DNA of 64,000 nt from Streptomyces sp. L-9-10 (GCF_004151105.1 NZ_PHRF01000096.1:29097-93096); one strand, 5' to 3'; counted from the first letter of the stretch, positions 53,412 through 63,144 are shown. Notes: generated by a model not told the origin, from the sequence alone. Program-made: numbers and translations.

Positions 53412-54077
53412 GTGCCGAACAGCCGTCCGCCCACTGTCCTGCCCGGAACACCCACGAAGGTGCCGCTGCCCGCCGGTACGCCGCTCTTCCGGGTCCACGC
53501 GTCCGCGCGTCCGGGCACCGCGTTCAACCCCGTACCGTCCGACTGCCTGTACGACGGCGGCCGGTTCGACGCGACGCGCTGCGACGACTACCCCTTTCTC
53601 TACGCGGGGCGTACCGTGCCCGCCGCGGTCTGCGAGTCGCTGCTGCGGTCCGTCCCGTTCACCCCGGGCGGCGGGATCCGGCTGCTGCCGCGCGCTTCCG
53701 TACGGGGCAAGCGGCTGTCCTTCCTGCGGCTGACCGCCGACGTGGACGTGGTGTCGCTGGTGTCCGGGGCGGATCTCGCCTCCGTCGCGCAGGACGCGTG
53801 GCTGGTCCAGTCCGAGCCCGACCAGTACGCGTACACCCGGCACTGGGGGCACTGGATCCGGGGAAGGACCGCCCCGTGGGCCCAGGGATTCGTCTGGCCG
53901 TCGAAGCGCGAGCCCGCCGCGCACGCGGTGATCCTCTTCCAGGACCGATGCCTGGACCGGGGGCTCACCGACATCGTCGAGGAGACGGGCGAGCCGCCCG
54001 TCGACTTCGCGACGCCCGAGGGCGAACGCTGGCTCAACTCCGTCCTCGCGCCGTACCTCGCGCAGATCGCACCGTAG
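53412..54077 (+). CDS. RES-domain NAD+-degrading toxin
   Basis: A 221-residue RES protein. Known RES toxins (such as MbcT) break down NAD+. Residues of the conserved RES site are visible: R27 in TPLFRVHASARPG, Y64 in YPFLYAGRTVPAAVCESLLR and E75 in the same stretch. The second half has DQYAYTRHWGHWIRGRTAPW and AHAVILFQDR. GTG at 53412 has GGGGGAG 7 bp upstream. It sits between its partner and a CHAT protease gene that begins 10 bp downstream. Confidence 0.9.
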   Translation: MPNSRPPTVLPGTPTKVPLPAGTPLFRVHASARPGTAFNPVPSDCLYDGGRFDATRCDDYPFLYAGRTVPAAVCESLLRSVPFTPGGGIRLLPRASVRGKRLSFLRLTADVDVVSLVSGADLASVAQDAWLVQSEPDQYAYTRHWGHWIRGRTAPWAQGFVWPSKREPAAHAVILFQDRCLDRGLTDIVEETGEPPVDFATPEGERWLNSVLAPYLAQIAP

Positions 54078-54087
54078 GAGCACCTTC

Positions 54088-57000
54088 TTGTCCGAGGACG
54101 GGTTTCCTGATGTCTCTCGATTGTCCGATGCCGAACTGCGGGCCTCCCGTGACGAGTTGCTCGCGATGGTCGCGCGGACACCGGACGACGACCCCGAACT
54201 CCCCTACATCTGGGGCTGGGCCGGGGAGTGGAGCTTCCATCTGCATCTGCGGCAGGGCCGTGACGACGATCTGAGCCGGGCCGCCGACGCGCTGCCGCGC
54301 GCGTTCTCGGCGAGCGCGGCACAGGACGAGGACAACGAGGACAACGAGGAGGGCGAGGAGGGCGAGGAGGGCGAGGACGACCAGGACAACCGGGGCAGCG
54401 AGGACGGCGAGGAGATCTGGTACGCCTGGCGGGTGCTGTACGGCCAGGTGCTGTTGTGCCAGTACGACCAGGAGCCCGCCCCCGCGCTCCTCCGACGGGC
54501 CGAGGAGCAACTGACCGCCGGGCTCGCGGGCCTGCCCGACAGCTCGCCGTTCGCCGCCGGGAACGCGCCGCTGGCCCGCCTCCTGCTGTCCCGTACCTCC
54601 GCCGCCCGGTACCGCGGCGCCGCGCAGGACGACCCGGGCCGCCCGGACCTCCTCACGGTGGCCGTGCGCCGGCAGCACGACGCGCTGGGCGACCATGCCG
54701 CCGGTTCCGACGAGGCCACCGAGCTGTACGGATGTCTGGGCGACCTCACCTTCGAACAGGGCGAGTTCGACGCCTCGGTGGAGCACTACCGGACCGCCCT
54801 CGCCGCGCCCGCGCCCGGCTACGACGTCCCGCTGCTCCGGTACGGGCTCGCGACCAGCCTGCTGATGAGCGGCCGGGCCGCCGCCGACCGTGAGCGACTG
54901 ATCGAGGCCCGCACCGAGTTCGTCCACGCGCTCGCCGAAGCACGCGAGCGGCAGCGCCGGCAACGCGAACAGCAGAAGGGCCTGACGGACCCGGCGGATA
55001 CGGAAGAGCCCTGGTGGGCGTGGCAAGCACGGGCCAGAAGCGTCTTCATCCGCGCCTGTCTGCACTTCAACTGGCACGAGCGGGCGCATCTGGCACCCGC
55101 CGTCTCCGAACTGCACACGCTGCTCGCCGAGCCCGGCGCCGAGGAGCAGCTCTCGCCGGTCTTCGCGGACGCGTTCGGCCGGCTCCTCTACGACCACGCC
55201 GCGGAACAGGACGACGACACCGCCCGCGAACAGGCCATCCCCCTGCTCAGGCGGGCCGTACGGGAGTGGCTGCCCGAGCGGGACGGCGACCCGGTGCCCG
55301 GCGCGATGCTGTTCGCCTCCCTTCAGCAGGCGCGCTACCAGGACGACCAGGACCCGGCCCGGCTGTCGGACATCGAGGACTGCGCGCGGCGCGTGCTCGC
55401 GGTCGAGGAGGCGGAGGCGGACCCGGATCTGCGGCGCATGGCGAAGCTGCTGCTCGCCTGGGTGCGGTCCCACGCGATGGCGCCAGGCCCGGAAGCCCCG
55501 GACGACCCCGACGGGGTGCTCGACGAGGGCCGGGACGCGGTCCGGGAGATGATGGCGGACATCTCCCACGGCCGGAGCTTCCTCGACTTCGACGACGACT
55601 CGTACGGCGCCATGGTCAATGACGTGGCGAGCACCGACCGGCTCACCCGTACGTTCGACCAGTTCTACGAGCGGTGGGGCTCCCTGGACCCGGGGAGCGA
55701 GGAGTACGGGGTCTACGCCGGCTACCTCCTCAGCGTGGCGCCGATGCTCGACCCGCACGGCAACCACATCACCGAGGAGCGGAAGACCGCCCTCTTCGAG
55801 GCCGCCCGCGCGAGCAGACCGGACAACGCCACCTGGCAGAGCACGGTGCACGGGGCCGCCGGGTATGTCCGGCTCCATGACGAGCTGGCGGGCGCGGGCA
55901 CGGGACTGGACGAGGTCATCGCCGATCTCGACCGGGCCAGTGCCACCTTGAGCGCGTCCCGTGAACCCGGCGGCGCGTCCGGTGAAGCGCGCGGCGCCTC
56001 CGGTGGAGCGGGCGCCGGGATCAGTGGCACGGGTGCCGGGAACCGCGAAGCGGGCGCCGGGAGAAGGCTGGGGTCGGGCGACACCCAGCGCGATCTCCAC
56101 GACAGCTTCGGCCTCCTGCGGTCGTTCGCCACGAACCAGCGCGGCCAGCTGCGCGGCGCCGTGGACGACCTGGACACCGCGGGGGCCGCCTGGCAGCGGC
56201 TGAGGGACAGCCCCTCCATCACCCCGTACATGCGCCGGGTCATGGACGGCCAGCAGGCGGGGTTCGAGGCGAACCGGGCCGCGCTCAGCGGCGATCTGGC
56301 CGGCGTGGACCGGGGGCGCGCCGAACTGGCGGCGCTCCACGCGGAGATGGACCCCGAGGACCCGTCACGCATCGAGGTCTGGACGCTCCTGGAGAACGTC
56401 CACTCGCAGCGCGACCAGCTCGCGGCCCGGCTCGGCGTCCCGCCGCTCCCGCCGCCGCCCGGCCGGCCCGGTACGGCCGAACTGCGGCGGCTGGCGGCCA
56501 AGCTGCCGCGCGACCACCACGCCTGGGTGCTCGGCGACAACGGCATCGCGCGCGGCTTGCGCGCGGGCGCGCGGGGCGATGCGCAGGGCGTACGGGAGTC
56601 CCTCACGCTGGTGGAAGCGGCGCTCGCGCTGGTCGACGAGGGCAGCGATGACTGGCTGCGGTACGCGAACGTCGTCGGCACCTCCCTCTGCGGGCTCGCC
56701 GCCGCCGGGCGGGACCGGCGTGATCTCGACACCGGCATCGACTGGCTGGAGCGGGCCGCGCTCCAGACCGGTGGGCCCGAGCACCGGCTGTACGGGGCGC
56801 TGGGGCTCACTCTCGGCCGTGCGTACCGGCTGCGCGCCGCCCCCGGCCGGGACGACCGGCGCACGGGCCGCCGTACCGGACTCAAGGCGCTGCGCGGCTG
56901 GACCTGGGCCGCGCTGTTGCAGTCCGGCACCTCGCACGCCGCCGAGGTCGCCGCGAACGCCACGCAGGCCGCCCTCGAAGTGGCCTCGTGGTGCCTGGAG

Positions 57001-58659
57001 GACAACGTCCCCGACGAGGCGGTCCAGGCGCTGGACTCCTGTCGCGGGCTGGTCCTGCACACGGCGACGACGTCGAGATCCGTCCCCGAGCGGCTGGCCG
57101 CCGCCGGGCGCCAGGACCTGGCCGACGAGTGGCGGGCGGCGGGCGGCACGGACGTACTGCCGGGGGCGGGTGCCGGCCCACTGTCGGCCACCGGCCCGCT
57201 GTCAGCGACCAGTCCGCTGGCGGCCACCGGTCCGCTGTCGGCCACCGGTCCGCTCGCGGAGGCCACTCCTCCCGCCGCGGCGCAGAGCGTCCCCAGCGAA
57301 CTGCGCCGGCGCGTGCTGGCCGTACTCACCGATCCCGACGAGCCGGGACAGCCGCAGGACCTGCTCCTCGAACCGCCGTCACCCGCCCGGATCGGCGAGG
57401 CGCTCACCGCCGTACGCGCCGACTATCTGGTCTATCTCGTCCCCGGCTACGAGTCGCGCCCCGGCGCGGCCGTCGTCGTCACCGCCGCCGGGCGGGTGGG
57501 CTCGCTCCCGCTGCCCCTGCTCCGCGAGGAAGCGGCGCCGCTGCGCGCCTACGACCCGACCCCGCCGGCCGCCCGTGACATGGGCCCGGTGCCGGATGGC
57601 GGCGGCACGGGCGGTGCCGGCGGCGGCACGTACGCCAGCGGCCCGTACGTCGTCGATCCGAACGGCGGCGACCCGTACGCCACGGCCGCGCCGACCTCGC
57701 GCAAACAACTGGACCGGCTGTGCGGCTGGGCCTGGTACGCGGCGATGAAACCGCTCCTGGAGGGGCTCGGGGTGGAGCTCGGGGTAGGGCTCGGGGCGGG
57801 CGAGGCGCCCGGCGGACCCCCGCCCACGTTCGTCCTCGTCCCGATGGGCGCGCTGGGCGTGGTCCCCTGGCACGCCGCCTGGGAGTCCCGCGCGGCGGGA
57901 GGCCGCCGGTACGCGGTCGAGGCGGCCGGGATCTCGTACGCGGCCTCCGCGCGGCTGTTCTGCGAGGTCGCGGGGCGCCCCGCGGTCCCGCACACGGGCG
58001 CCGCCCTGGTCGTCGGCAACCCGACCGGGGACCTGCGGTACGCGGGCGAGGAGGCCGACGCGGTACGCCACGCCTTCTACCCGGCCGGGCGCTTCCTCGG
58101 ACGCGGCCTGGCCACTCCCGACGGCCCGGCCACCCCCGACGAAGTGACCGCCTGGCTGCGCGACCCCGCGAACACCGGCGGCGTACTCCATCTCGCCTGC
58201 CACGGAACGGTCGCGGCGAACCGGCGGCACAGCGCGTATCTCTCCCTGCACGGAGGCGAGCTGGCCGCCGAGGAGCTGACCGAGGCCGCAGCCGGCGCCG
58301 GGCGGGGCGAGCTGGAACTCGTCGTGCTGGCGGCCTGCCGCAGCCATGTCTCGGGGCGCGGCCACAACGAGGCGTACAGCCTGGCCACGGCCTTCCTCGT
58401 GGCCGGGGCCCGGTCGGTCGTGGGCTCGCTGTGGCCGGTGCCGGACGACGCGACCTCCCTGCTCATGTTCATGACCCACCACTACCTGCGCGGTGAGCAC
58501 CTCTCCCCCGGCGCCGCCCTGCGCCGCGCCCAGTTGTGGATGCTGGACCCCGCGCGCGTACTGCCGTCCGCCATGCCCGACGCGCTGGCGCGCCGCGCCG
58601 GGGCCCTCACCCCGGACGACCTCACCGCGTGGGCCGGCTTCACGCACCTCGGGCGCTGA
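54088..58659 (+). CDS. TPR-repeat protein with C-terminal CHAT protease domain
   Basis: A 1523-residue protein. Residues 1-980 are mostly helical repeats of TPR kind (for example YGCLGDLTFEQGEFDASVEH, LYGALGLTLGRAYRLRAAPG), interrupted by an acidic stretch near residues 78-110 and a Gly/Ala-rich stretch near 625-660. A linker of about six GPLSAT-like units follows near residue 1030. The C-terminal CHAT domain (about 1090-1520) has the caspase-like dyad H1372 in VLHLACHGTVAANRR and C1417 in LVVLAACRSHVSGRGHN, plus AFLVAGARSVVGSLWPVPDD. CHAT domains are proteases of bacterial immune and death pathways (gRAMP-Csx29 is one example). The TTG at 54088 has AGGAG 7 bp upstream, 10 bp after the RES stop. 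Confidence 0.92.
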   Translation: MSEDGFPDVSRLSDAELRASRDELLAMVARTPDDDPELPYIWGWAGEWSFHLHLRQGRDDDLSRAADALPRAFSASAAQDEDNEDNEEGEEGEEGEDDQDNRGSEDGEEIWYAWRVLYGQVLLCQYDQEPAPALLRRAEEQLTAGLAGLPDSSPFAAGNAPLARLLLSRTSAARYRGAAQDDPGRPDLLTVAVRRQHDALGDHAAGSDEATELYGCLGDLTFEQGEFDASVEHYRTALAAPAPGYDVPLLRYGLATSLLMSGRAAADRERLIEARTEFVHALAEARERQRRQREQQKGLTDPADTEEPWWAWQARARSVFIRACLHFNWHERAHLAPAVSELHTLLAEPGAEEQLSPVFADAFGRLLYDHAAEQDDDTAREQAIPLLRRAVREWLPERDGDPVPGAMLFASLQQARYQDDQDPARLSDIEDCARRVLAVEEAEADPDLRRMAKLLLAWVRSHAMAPGPEAPDDPDGVLDEGRDAVREMMADISHGRSFLDFDDDSYGAMVNDVASTDRLTRTFDQFYERWGSLDPGSEEYGVYAGYLLSVAPMLDPHGNHITEERKTALFEAARASRPDNATWQSTVHGAAGYVRLHDELAGAGTGLDEVIADLDRASATLSASREPGGASGEARGASGGAGAGISGTGAGNREAGAGRRLGSGDTQRDLHDSFGLLRSFATNQRGQLRGAVDDLDTAGAAWQRLRDSPSITPYMRRVMDGQQAGFEANRAALSGDLAGVDRGRAELAALHAEMDPEDPSRIEVWTLLENVHSQRDQLAARLGVPPLPPPPGRPGTAELRRLAAKLPRDHHAWVLGDNGIARGLRAGARGDAQGVRESLTLVEAALALVDEGSDDWLRYANVVGTSLCGLAAAGRDRRDLDTGIDWLERAALQTGGPEHRLYGALGLTLGRAYRLRAAPGRDDRRTGRRTGLKALRGWTWAALLQSGTSHAAEVAANATQAALEVASWCLEDNVPDEAVQALDSCRGLVLHTATTSRSVPERLAAAGRQDLADEWRAAGGTDVLPGAGAGPLSATGPLSATSPLAATGPLSATGPLAEATPPAAAQSVPSELRRRVLAVLTDPDEPGQPQDLLLEPPSPARIGEALTAVRADYLVYLVPGYESRPGAAVVVTAAGRVGSLPLPLLREEAAPLRAYDPTPPAARDMGPVPDGGGTGGAGGGTYASGPYVVDPNGGDPYATAAPTSRKQLDRLCGWAWYAAMKPLLEGLGVELGVGLGAGEAPGGPPPTFVLVPMGALGVVPWHAAWESRAAGGRRYAVEAAGISYAASARLFCEVAGRPAVPHTGAALVVGNPTGDLRYAGEEADAVRHAFYPAGRFLGRGLATPDGPATPDEVTAWLRDPANTGGVLHLACHGTVAANRRHSAYLSLHGGELAAEELTEAAAGAGRGELELVVLAACRSHVSGRGHNEAYSLATAFLVAGARSVVGSLWPVPDDATSLLMFMTHHYLRGEHLSPGAALRRAQLWMLDPARVLPSAMPDALARRAGALTPDDLTAWAGFTHLGR

Positions 58660-58683
58660 ACCCCCGGCACCGGGCGGAAGACC

Positions 58684-60630
58684 TCACTCGGGCACCACCG
58701 TCCGCAGGGGGATCGTGAGGGCGTGCCACTGGCCGGGCGCGGCACCAACACCGCCCGGCCCGCCGCCACCCGGACCCGCAGGGCCCGCGTCCCGGCCCGC
58801 GTGCGGAGGGCGGGTGAAGCGCAGGACATGATCCTCCTCGCCGCCGCGGGCGGCGGGGGGAGCGTCCGCGCTCCACGGCGCGAGACGGAACGGAACGGTG
58901 CTGAACTCGCCCTCGGCCACGATGAGTTTGAGCCAGTCGCGGACGAACGCGCCGGGCTCCGCCGTGCGGGACTCCGGCAGCGAGAGCCGCACGGGCGCGT
59001 TGCCGAGGGCGTAACCGGTGCGCCCCGGTCCGATGAAATGGCCGGAGAAAAGCCCCGAGTGGCTGGCGTAGCTGTCGGTGAGGTCGAGGAGCACACACCA
59101 GAGGGTGCGGTCGTGGGAGCGGTTGTGGATCCGTACGGAGACCAGCGGCTCGCGCCCGTCGGCGTACGCGCAGCGGATCTCGCCGTGGCCGTCCGGCAGA
59201 ATCCGCTCGCCGTTCCAGACGGACACCTCGACGTCCACCAGGGAGGCGAGCGGCGACGCCGGGTTGGCGAGATCCCGCAGCTGATGCCAGCGGGTGAGAT
59301 GGACCAGGCAGTCCGGCACCCGGTGGGCGGGGAGCGGGGCGGTCGCGTCCGTCCCGTCCCGGCGCAGCACACGAGCCTGTCCGTCGTCCTGGACGACGAC
59401 CTTGAAGACCTGGCCGTGGCCGGTTCCGGAACCCGCGCCACCGTCCGCGAGGCGCAGCAGCGGCGCCGCGTCGATGGCGTCGAGGAGCGCGCGGTCGCCG
59501 CCGTCCACCACGACCGAGGCCGGCGGCAGGGCCAGTGCGGACAGCGCCACGGGATAGATCCGCACCGGTTCCGGGGTCCACCCCACGGGGGTGACCAGCG
59601 CCCGCAGGGGCTCGACGGCCCGTACGCGTACGACGCCTCCCGCATCCCCGTCGCGGCCGGTCCCGACCACGCTGAACTCCGTACCGCTGTCGTCCCGCGT
59701 GCCTTCCGGACCGCTCGACAGCCCGTGGGTGCCGCCGCAGTCGACCTGCCAGCCGTCCGGGCCGTGCAGCAGCAGATGCGGACTGAGCGGCCGGTCCGCC
59801 GCGCCGCCGAGAACCGCCCGGTCGGCGACGCCCCCGGGATCGGCCGGGTACAGCACCGGGTTCTGGTGCTCGGTCGCGGACCGCACCCGCGAGCCGGCCG
59901 CGGCCAGCACCTGCCGGTAGGTCGCACCCCGCCCCATGTCGCGCAGGGCGCCGAGCAGGGCGCGGGTGAACAGCCCGTGCCGCCCCGCGCCGTGCCCGTC
60001 CTCGTACGACGCCTCGTTGACGCGGCACGCCGCGAGCAGCACATGCCGCGCCGTCTCGGCGGGGGCCGGGACGTCACGGGCCCGGGGGCCGCCCGCCCGG
60101 GGCCCCGGGTCCCCGTACGCGGGCCAGGACGGGTCGTGCGGCAGCGCGCGCCTGACGAGGTCGTCGCCCAGCCGGGTGGCGCCACCGGAGAAGCAGGAGT
60201 CGAGGACGGCGGCGGTGTGCGCGCCGCCCGAGGCGACACCGTCGAGGAGCACGCCGAGATCCTTGTCGATCAGGATGCCGTCGGCGCAGACCAGCGCCTG
60301 GCAGTAGCCGGTCGGCTCGACGTACAGGTGGGCGCGTTCGGTGGCGGCGAACTCGGTGCCGTGGCCCGCGTACCAGAACAGCGCGGTGTCCCCGGGGCCC
60401 GCCTGGCCCAGATGCGTACGGAGGGCGTCGGTGACGGCGGCCACCGTCGCCTCGCCGTCGGTCAGTTCGAGGATCCGGGGCGGCGGGCCGTCGAGCCGCC
60501 CCTCCAGCCAGCCCCGCGCGGCCCGGATGTCGTTGACGCAGCCGCCGAGCGAGCCCAGCGCCGGGTCGGCGGCCGGCGACAAGGCGGCGTAGTCATTGAT
60601 CCCCACCAGAAGTACGAACGCGGTCCCCAT
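58684..60630 (-). CDS. Caspase-family (C14) peptidase
   Basis: A 648-residue protein with an N-terminal caspase-like p20 domain: MGTAFVLLVGINDYAALSPA, catalytic H90 in ALFWYAGHGTEFAATERAHL and catalytic C146 in TAAVLDSCFSGGATRLGDDL. Residues about 190-250 (AETARHVLLAACRVNEASYE, GAGRHGLFTRALLGALRDMG) complete the fold. The C-terminal 370 residues are beta-rich with no recognised domain (VEPLRALVTPVGWTPEPVRI, VDVEVSVWNGERILPDGHGE) and may sense or bind a partner; near the end is a Gly/Pro-rich stretch. It is convergent with the CHAT gene, 24 bp between stops. Confidence 0.92.
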   Translation of the reverse strand: MGTAFVLLVGINDYAALSPAADPALGSLGGCVNDIRAARGWLEGRLDGPPPRILELTDGEATVAAVTDALRTHLGQAGPGDTALFWYAGHGTEFAATERAHLYVEPTGYCQALVCADGILIDKDLGVLLDGVASGGAHTAAVLDSCFSGGATRLGDDLVRRALPHDPSWPAYGDPGPRAGGPRARDVPAPAETARHVLLAACRVNEASYEDGHGAGRHGLFTRALLGALRDMGRGATYRQVLAAAGSRVRSATEHQNPVLYPADPGGVADRAVLGGAADRPLSPHLLLHGPDGWQVDCGGTHGLSSGPEGTRDDSGTEFSVVGTGRDGDAGGVVRVRAVEPLRALVTPVGWTPEPVRIYPVALSALALPPASVVVDGGDRALLDAIDAAPLLRLADGGAGSGTGHGQVFKVVVQDDGQARVLRRDGTDATAPLPAHRVPDCLVHLTRWHQLRDLANPASPLASLVDVEVSVWNGERILPDGHGEIRCAYADGREPLVSVRIHNRSHDRTLWCVLLDLTDSYASHSGLFSGHFIGPGRTGYALGNAPVRLSLPESRTAEPGAFVRDWLKLIVAEGEFSTVPFRLAPWSADAPPAARGGEEDHVLRFTRPPHAGRDAGPAGPGGGGPGGVGAAPGQWHALTIPLRTVVPE

Positions 60631-60831
60631 GGGGGAAGTCTGTCAGTGCACGCGGGGCACGGCGTACCCGCACCGGTCGTGAACTGGGCGCTTACCGGGC
60701 GGACTTCGGTTATCCGCTGTCGCTGCCGCCCAGCGCTTAGCACTATGGAGGTGCCGTCGCTATTGTTCTGAGCCCGCGCGGTTCGGACCGTGCGGGACGG
60801 ACGCATGGCACACGGGGGATCTGGGGGATCC

Positions 60832-61302
60832 ATGGGCTTCATCGAAGGGCCGCGCCGGGTGGTACGCCCCGCCGCGGGGCCGGGCGCCGCACCGGGCAGG
60901 AGTACCGCGCCCGCGCCGCCGGCGGGTCCCCCGGTCCTCGCACGGGACCGCTACCTGGACCGTACGCGCGAACTGATGGATTCCGTACGGCGGTTGGACG
61001 CCGGGCTCAACGAGGCGGCGGTGCGGGAGCTGTCCGGCTGGATCCGCGAGCAGTACGCCACGTCGTACGGCGACGTCCCGGTGGGCTTCGTGGCCGTATG
61101 CCGGCTCGGGCCGCCGTTCGTGGACCACCGGCTCAGCCTCTTCCACACGATCATCGACCACTTCGCCCCGGGCGATCCGATGCCGGAACCCTTCGCGGCG
61201 GCCCGGATGCTGGTGCGGTCCGGAGCCTATGAGTACGTCGAGGTCTATGCCGGCGGGACGGTACTGCCGGTCCTGGAGGACGGCTCGGTCGTTCGCCCGT
61301 AG
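60832..61302 (+). CDS. Hypothetical protein, first gene of an unknown operon
   Basis: A protein of about 156 residues. The first 40 residues are Gly/Pro/Ala-rich; then a helical region (RDRYLDRTRELMDSVRRLDA, LNEAAVRELSGWIREQYATS) and a mixed segment with VPVGFVAVCRLGPPFVDHRL, ending in beta strands (YEYVEVYAGGTVLPVLEDGS). No family recognised. Start choice is weak: ATG at 60832 has GGGGGA 3 bp upstream, while ATG at 60805 and GTG at 60790 are in frame. It is divergent from the caspase gene. Confidence 0.65.
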   Translation: MGFIEGPRRVVRPAAGPGAAPGRSTAPAPPAGPPVLARDRYLDRTRELMDSVRRLDAGLNEAAVRELSGWIREQYATSYGDVPVGFVAVCRLGPPFVDHRLSLFHTIIDHFAPGDPMPEPFAAARMLVRSGAYEYVEVYAGGTVLPVLEDGSVVRP

Positions 61303-61365
61303 AGCCCGACCCACCAACCTCGAAGACCCCAGAGTCATAGAGCCACAGACAACGACGGAGGATCC

Positions 61366-63144
61366 ATGTCCGAGGTGGACCACCACCTGCGGCGCCAGGT
61401 CGATCGCGTGAACAGCCTCGTGGTGCGGCTGGGCGAACAGGTGGGAGCGGTCTCCGGCCAGGTGTCGGCCGTCGGCCAGGCCCAGCAGGAGACCCGCACC
61501 GAACTCCAGCAGCTGCGCGCCGACTTCATGACGTTCGTGCGGCAGGCCGAGCTGACGGCCAACGTCCAGCGGGCCGAGACCCGCGTCGGTGTGATCCAGG
61601 ACAAGGTGGACCACGAGTTCGGCCACCACAAGGTGGTCAGGCGCTCGGCGGTCGGCATGCTCCAGGCCTTCGACACCGGTCTGGTCTCCGACGAGACCGT
61701 ACGGAACGTGGGCGAGCAGCTCATGATCCAGACCCCGCGCTACTGGCTGGCCCCCGCGCTGATCGCGCTGTCCAGCTGGGCGGCGGACGACCGGTCGCTG
61801 TGCGAGCGCGCCGTGGAGGAGGCGTTCCGCCGCTCCCCCGACCGGACCTCGCTGTTCTTCGCGCTGGTACTGCGCCGCCAGGGCCGGCACGCCGGCGCGG
61901 TGCGCTGGCTGCGCCACTACCTCAATGTCCAGGACCCGGCGGCGCTCGGCCGGGAGTTCGCGGTGATCCTCGAATCGATCTCGCAGGGCGCGTTCGGCGC
62001 GGCGGGCCGCGAACTGCTGCGCGACACCCTCGCCACCTGGCGCGAGACGCTGCTCGCCGACGAGGCGACCGAGACCGCCCAGATCACCCGCTGGCGGGCG
62101 GAGATCGACTCGATGCGCGCGCCGTCCGCCCAGGCCGACTTCCCACGGCTGGCCGCGGTGTCCCCGGAGTGGGCCCAGCTGGACGCCGTACTCTCCTCGG
62201 CCCGTGCCCAGCAGGCCGTACTCGACAAGTACACGGCGATGATGGCGCGCGAGTCGGCGCCCTCGGACCGTATCGAGGACGCGGTCGACGACATCCTGGA
62301 CCGGCTGGTCGGGGAGTACGACAACGAGGAGCTGCCGCTCCGCCGCGATCTGGCCTTCAACCACGCCGTCATCGACAAGAACGGCGATCTGGACGCGGCG
62401 AAGCAGGCCGTCGACGTCGATTCGGCGTCGCTGGAGGAGACCCTCGACTACCTCACCGTCCAGACCACCTCGGCGCTCAACCCGCAGGCCATCGGGGCTT
62501 CGCCGGCCACCCAGCGGCTCTCGGTGGCGGCCTGCCACAGCTGGTTCAAGCGGGCGCACGCGTCCTTCAGCCGGGACTACCGGGCGGCGATCCCGCCGGA
62601 CGTGGGGGCGTACTTCGCCACGACGCACGGCGTGGGGGCGCAGACCTTCGCGCTGCCGCCGTGGTCGGGTTCGTTCACGACTCCGCTGGAGACGCTGGAG
62701 GCGTCCCTGGCGGCGCACTGGGACGGGCACGCCCGGCCGTTCATCGACTCGCTCGCCTTCCCCTGGCGGCAGAAGGCCCTGCTGCCGGGCGGGATCGTGC
62801 TGGCCGTCCTGCTGCTGTTCAGCCCGTTCAGCGTCGGCTTCGCGTTCGTGGCGGCGCTGGTCGTCGGCGGGGTGTGGGCGCTGGTCCTGCACAACCGCGC
62901 CGACGCGGCCCGCAAGCTCCAGGAGACGGCGAGGCAGTCCCTGGAGCGGGCCAAGCGGGAATCCATCGGGACCCTGCGCGCGGCCCGCGCCGAACTGACC
63001 GACTGGCAGAGCCGGTTCCAGCAGGCGGATGCCGTGGAGGCCGCCACCCGCGCCATGATCGCCTCGCTGGCGACCGCCGCGCACGCCTCGTCCCCGTACG
63101 AGGGCCGCACCGTCACCGAGCCGGCGGAGGAGCACACCTCATGA
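61366..63144 (+). CDS. Two-TM coiled-coil protein of unknown function
   Basis: A 592-residue protein with an N-terminal coiled coil (RQVDRVNSLVVRLGEQVGAV and QQETRTELQQLRADFMTFVR), a long helical repeat-like middle (FRRSPDRTSLFFALVLRRQG, IQTPRYWLAPALIALSSWAA), two adjacent membrane helices at about 473-515 (GGIVLAVLLLFSPFSVGFAF, VVGGVWALVLHN), and a C-terminal coiled coil. The membrane helices near the C-terminus separate two long soluble parts. No enzyme domain is seen. GGAGG lies 5 bp before the ATG. Four-base overlap with the next gene. Confidence 0.75.
   Translation: MSEVDHHLRRQVDRVNSLVVRLGEQVGAVSGQVSAVGQAQQETRTELQQLRADFMTFVRQAELTANVQRAETRVGVIQDKVDHEFGHHKVVRRSAVGMLQAFDTGLVSDETVRNVGEQLMIQTPRYWLAPALIALSSWAADDRSLCERAVEEAFRRSPDRTSLFFALVLRRQGRHAGAVRWLRHYLNVQDPAALGREFAVILESISQGAFGAAGRELLRDTLATWRETLLADEATETAQITRWRAEIDSMRAPSAQADFPRLAAVSPEWAQLDAVLSSARAQQAVLDKYTAMMARESAPSDRIEDAVDDILDRLVGEYDNEELPLRRDLAFNHAVIDKNGDLDAAKQAVDVDSASLEETLDYLTVQTTSALNPQAIGASPATQRLSVAACHSWFKRAHASFSRDYRAAIPPDVGAYFATTHGVGAQTFALPPWSGSFTTPLETLEASLAAHWDGHARPFIDSLAFPWRQKALLPGGIVLAVLLLFSPFSVGFAFVAALVVGGVWALVLHNRADAARKLQETARQSLERAKRESIGTLRAARAELTDWQSRFQQADAVEAATRAMIASLATAAHASSPYEGRTVTEPAEEHTS

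Noticed and set aside
54034..56340. 768-residue open frame antisense to the CHAT gene
   Set aside because: A typical high-GC shadow: Val/Gly/Arg/His-rich, no domain, and opposite a clear TPR protein.
60760..63135. 791-residue open frame antisense to the unknown operon
   Set aside because: Composition is that of a shadow frame, and the plus-strand genes have ribosome-binding sites and coupled overlaps.
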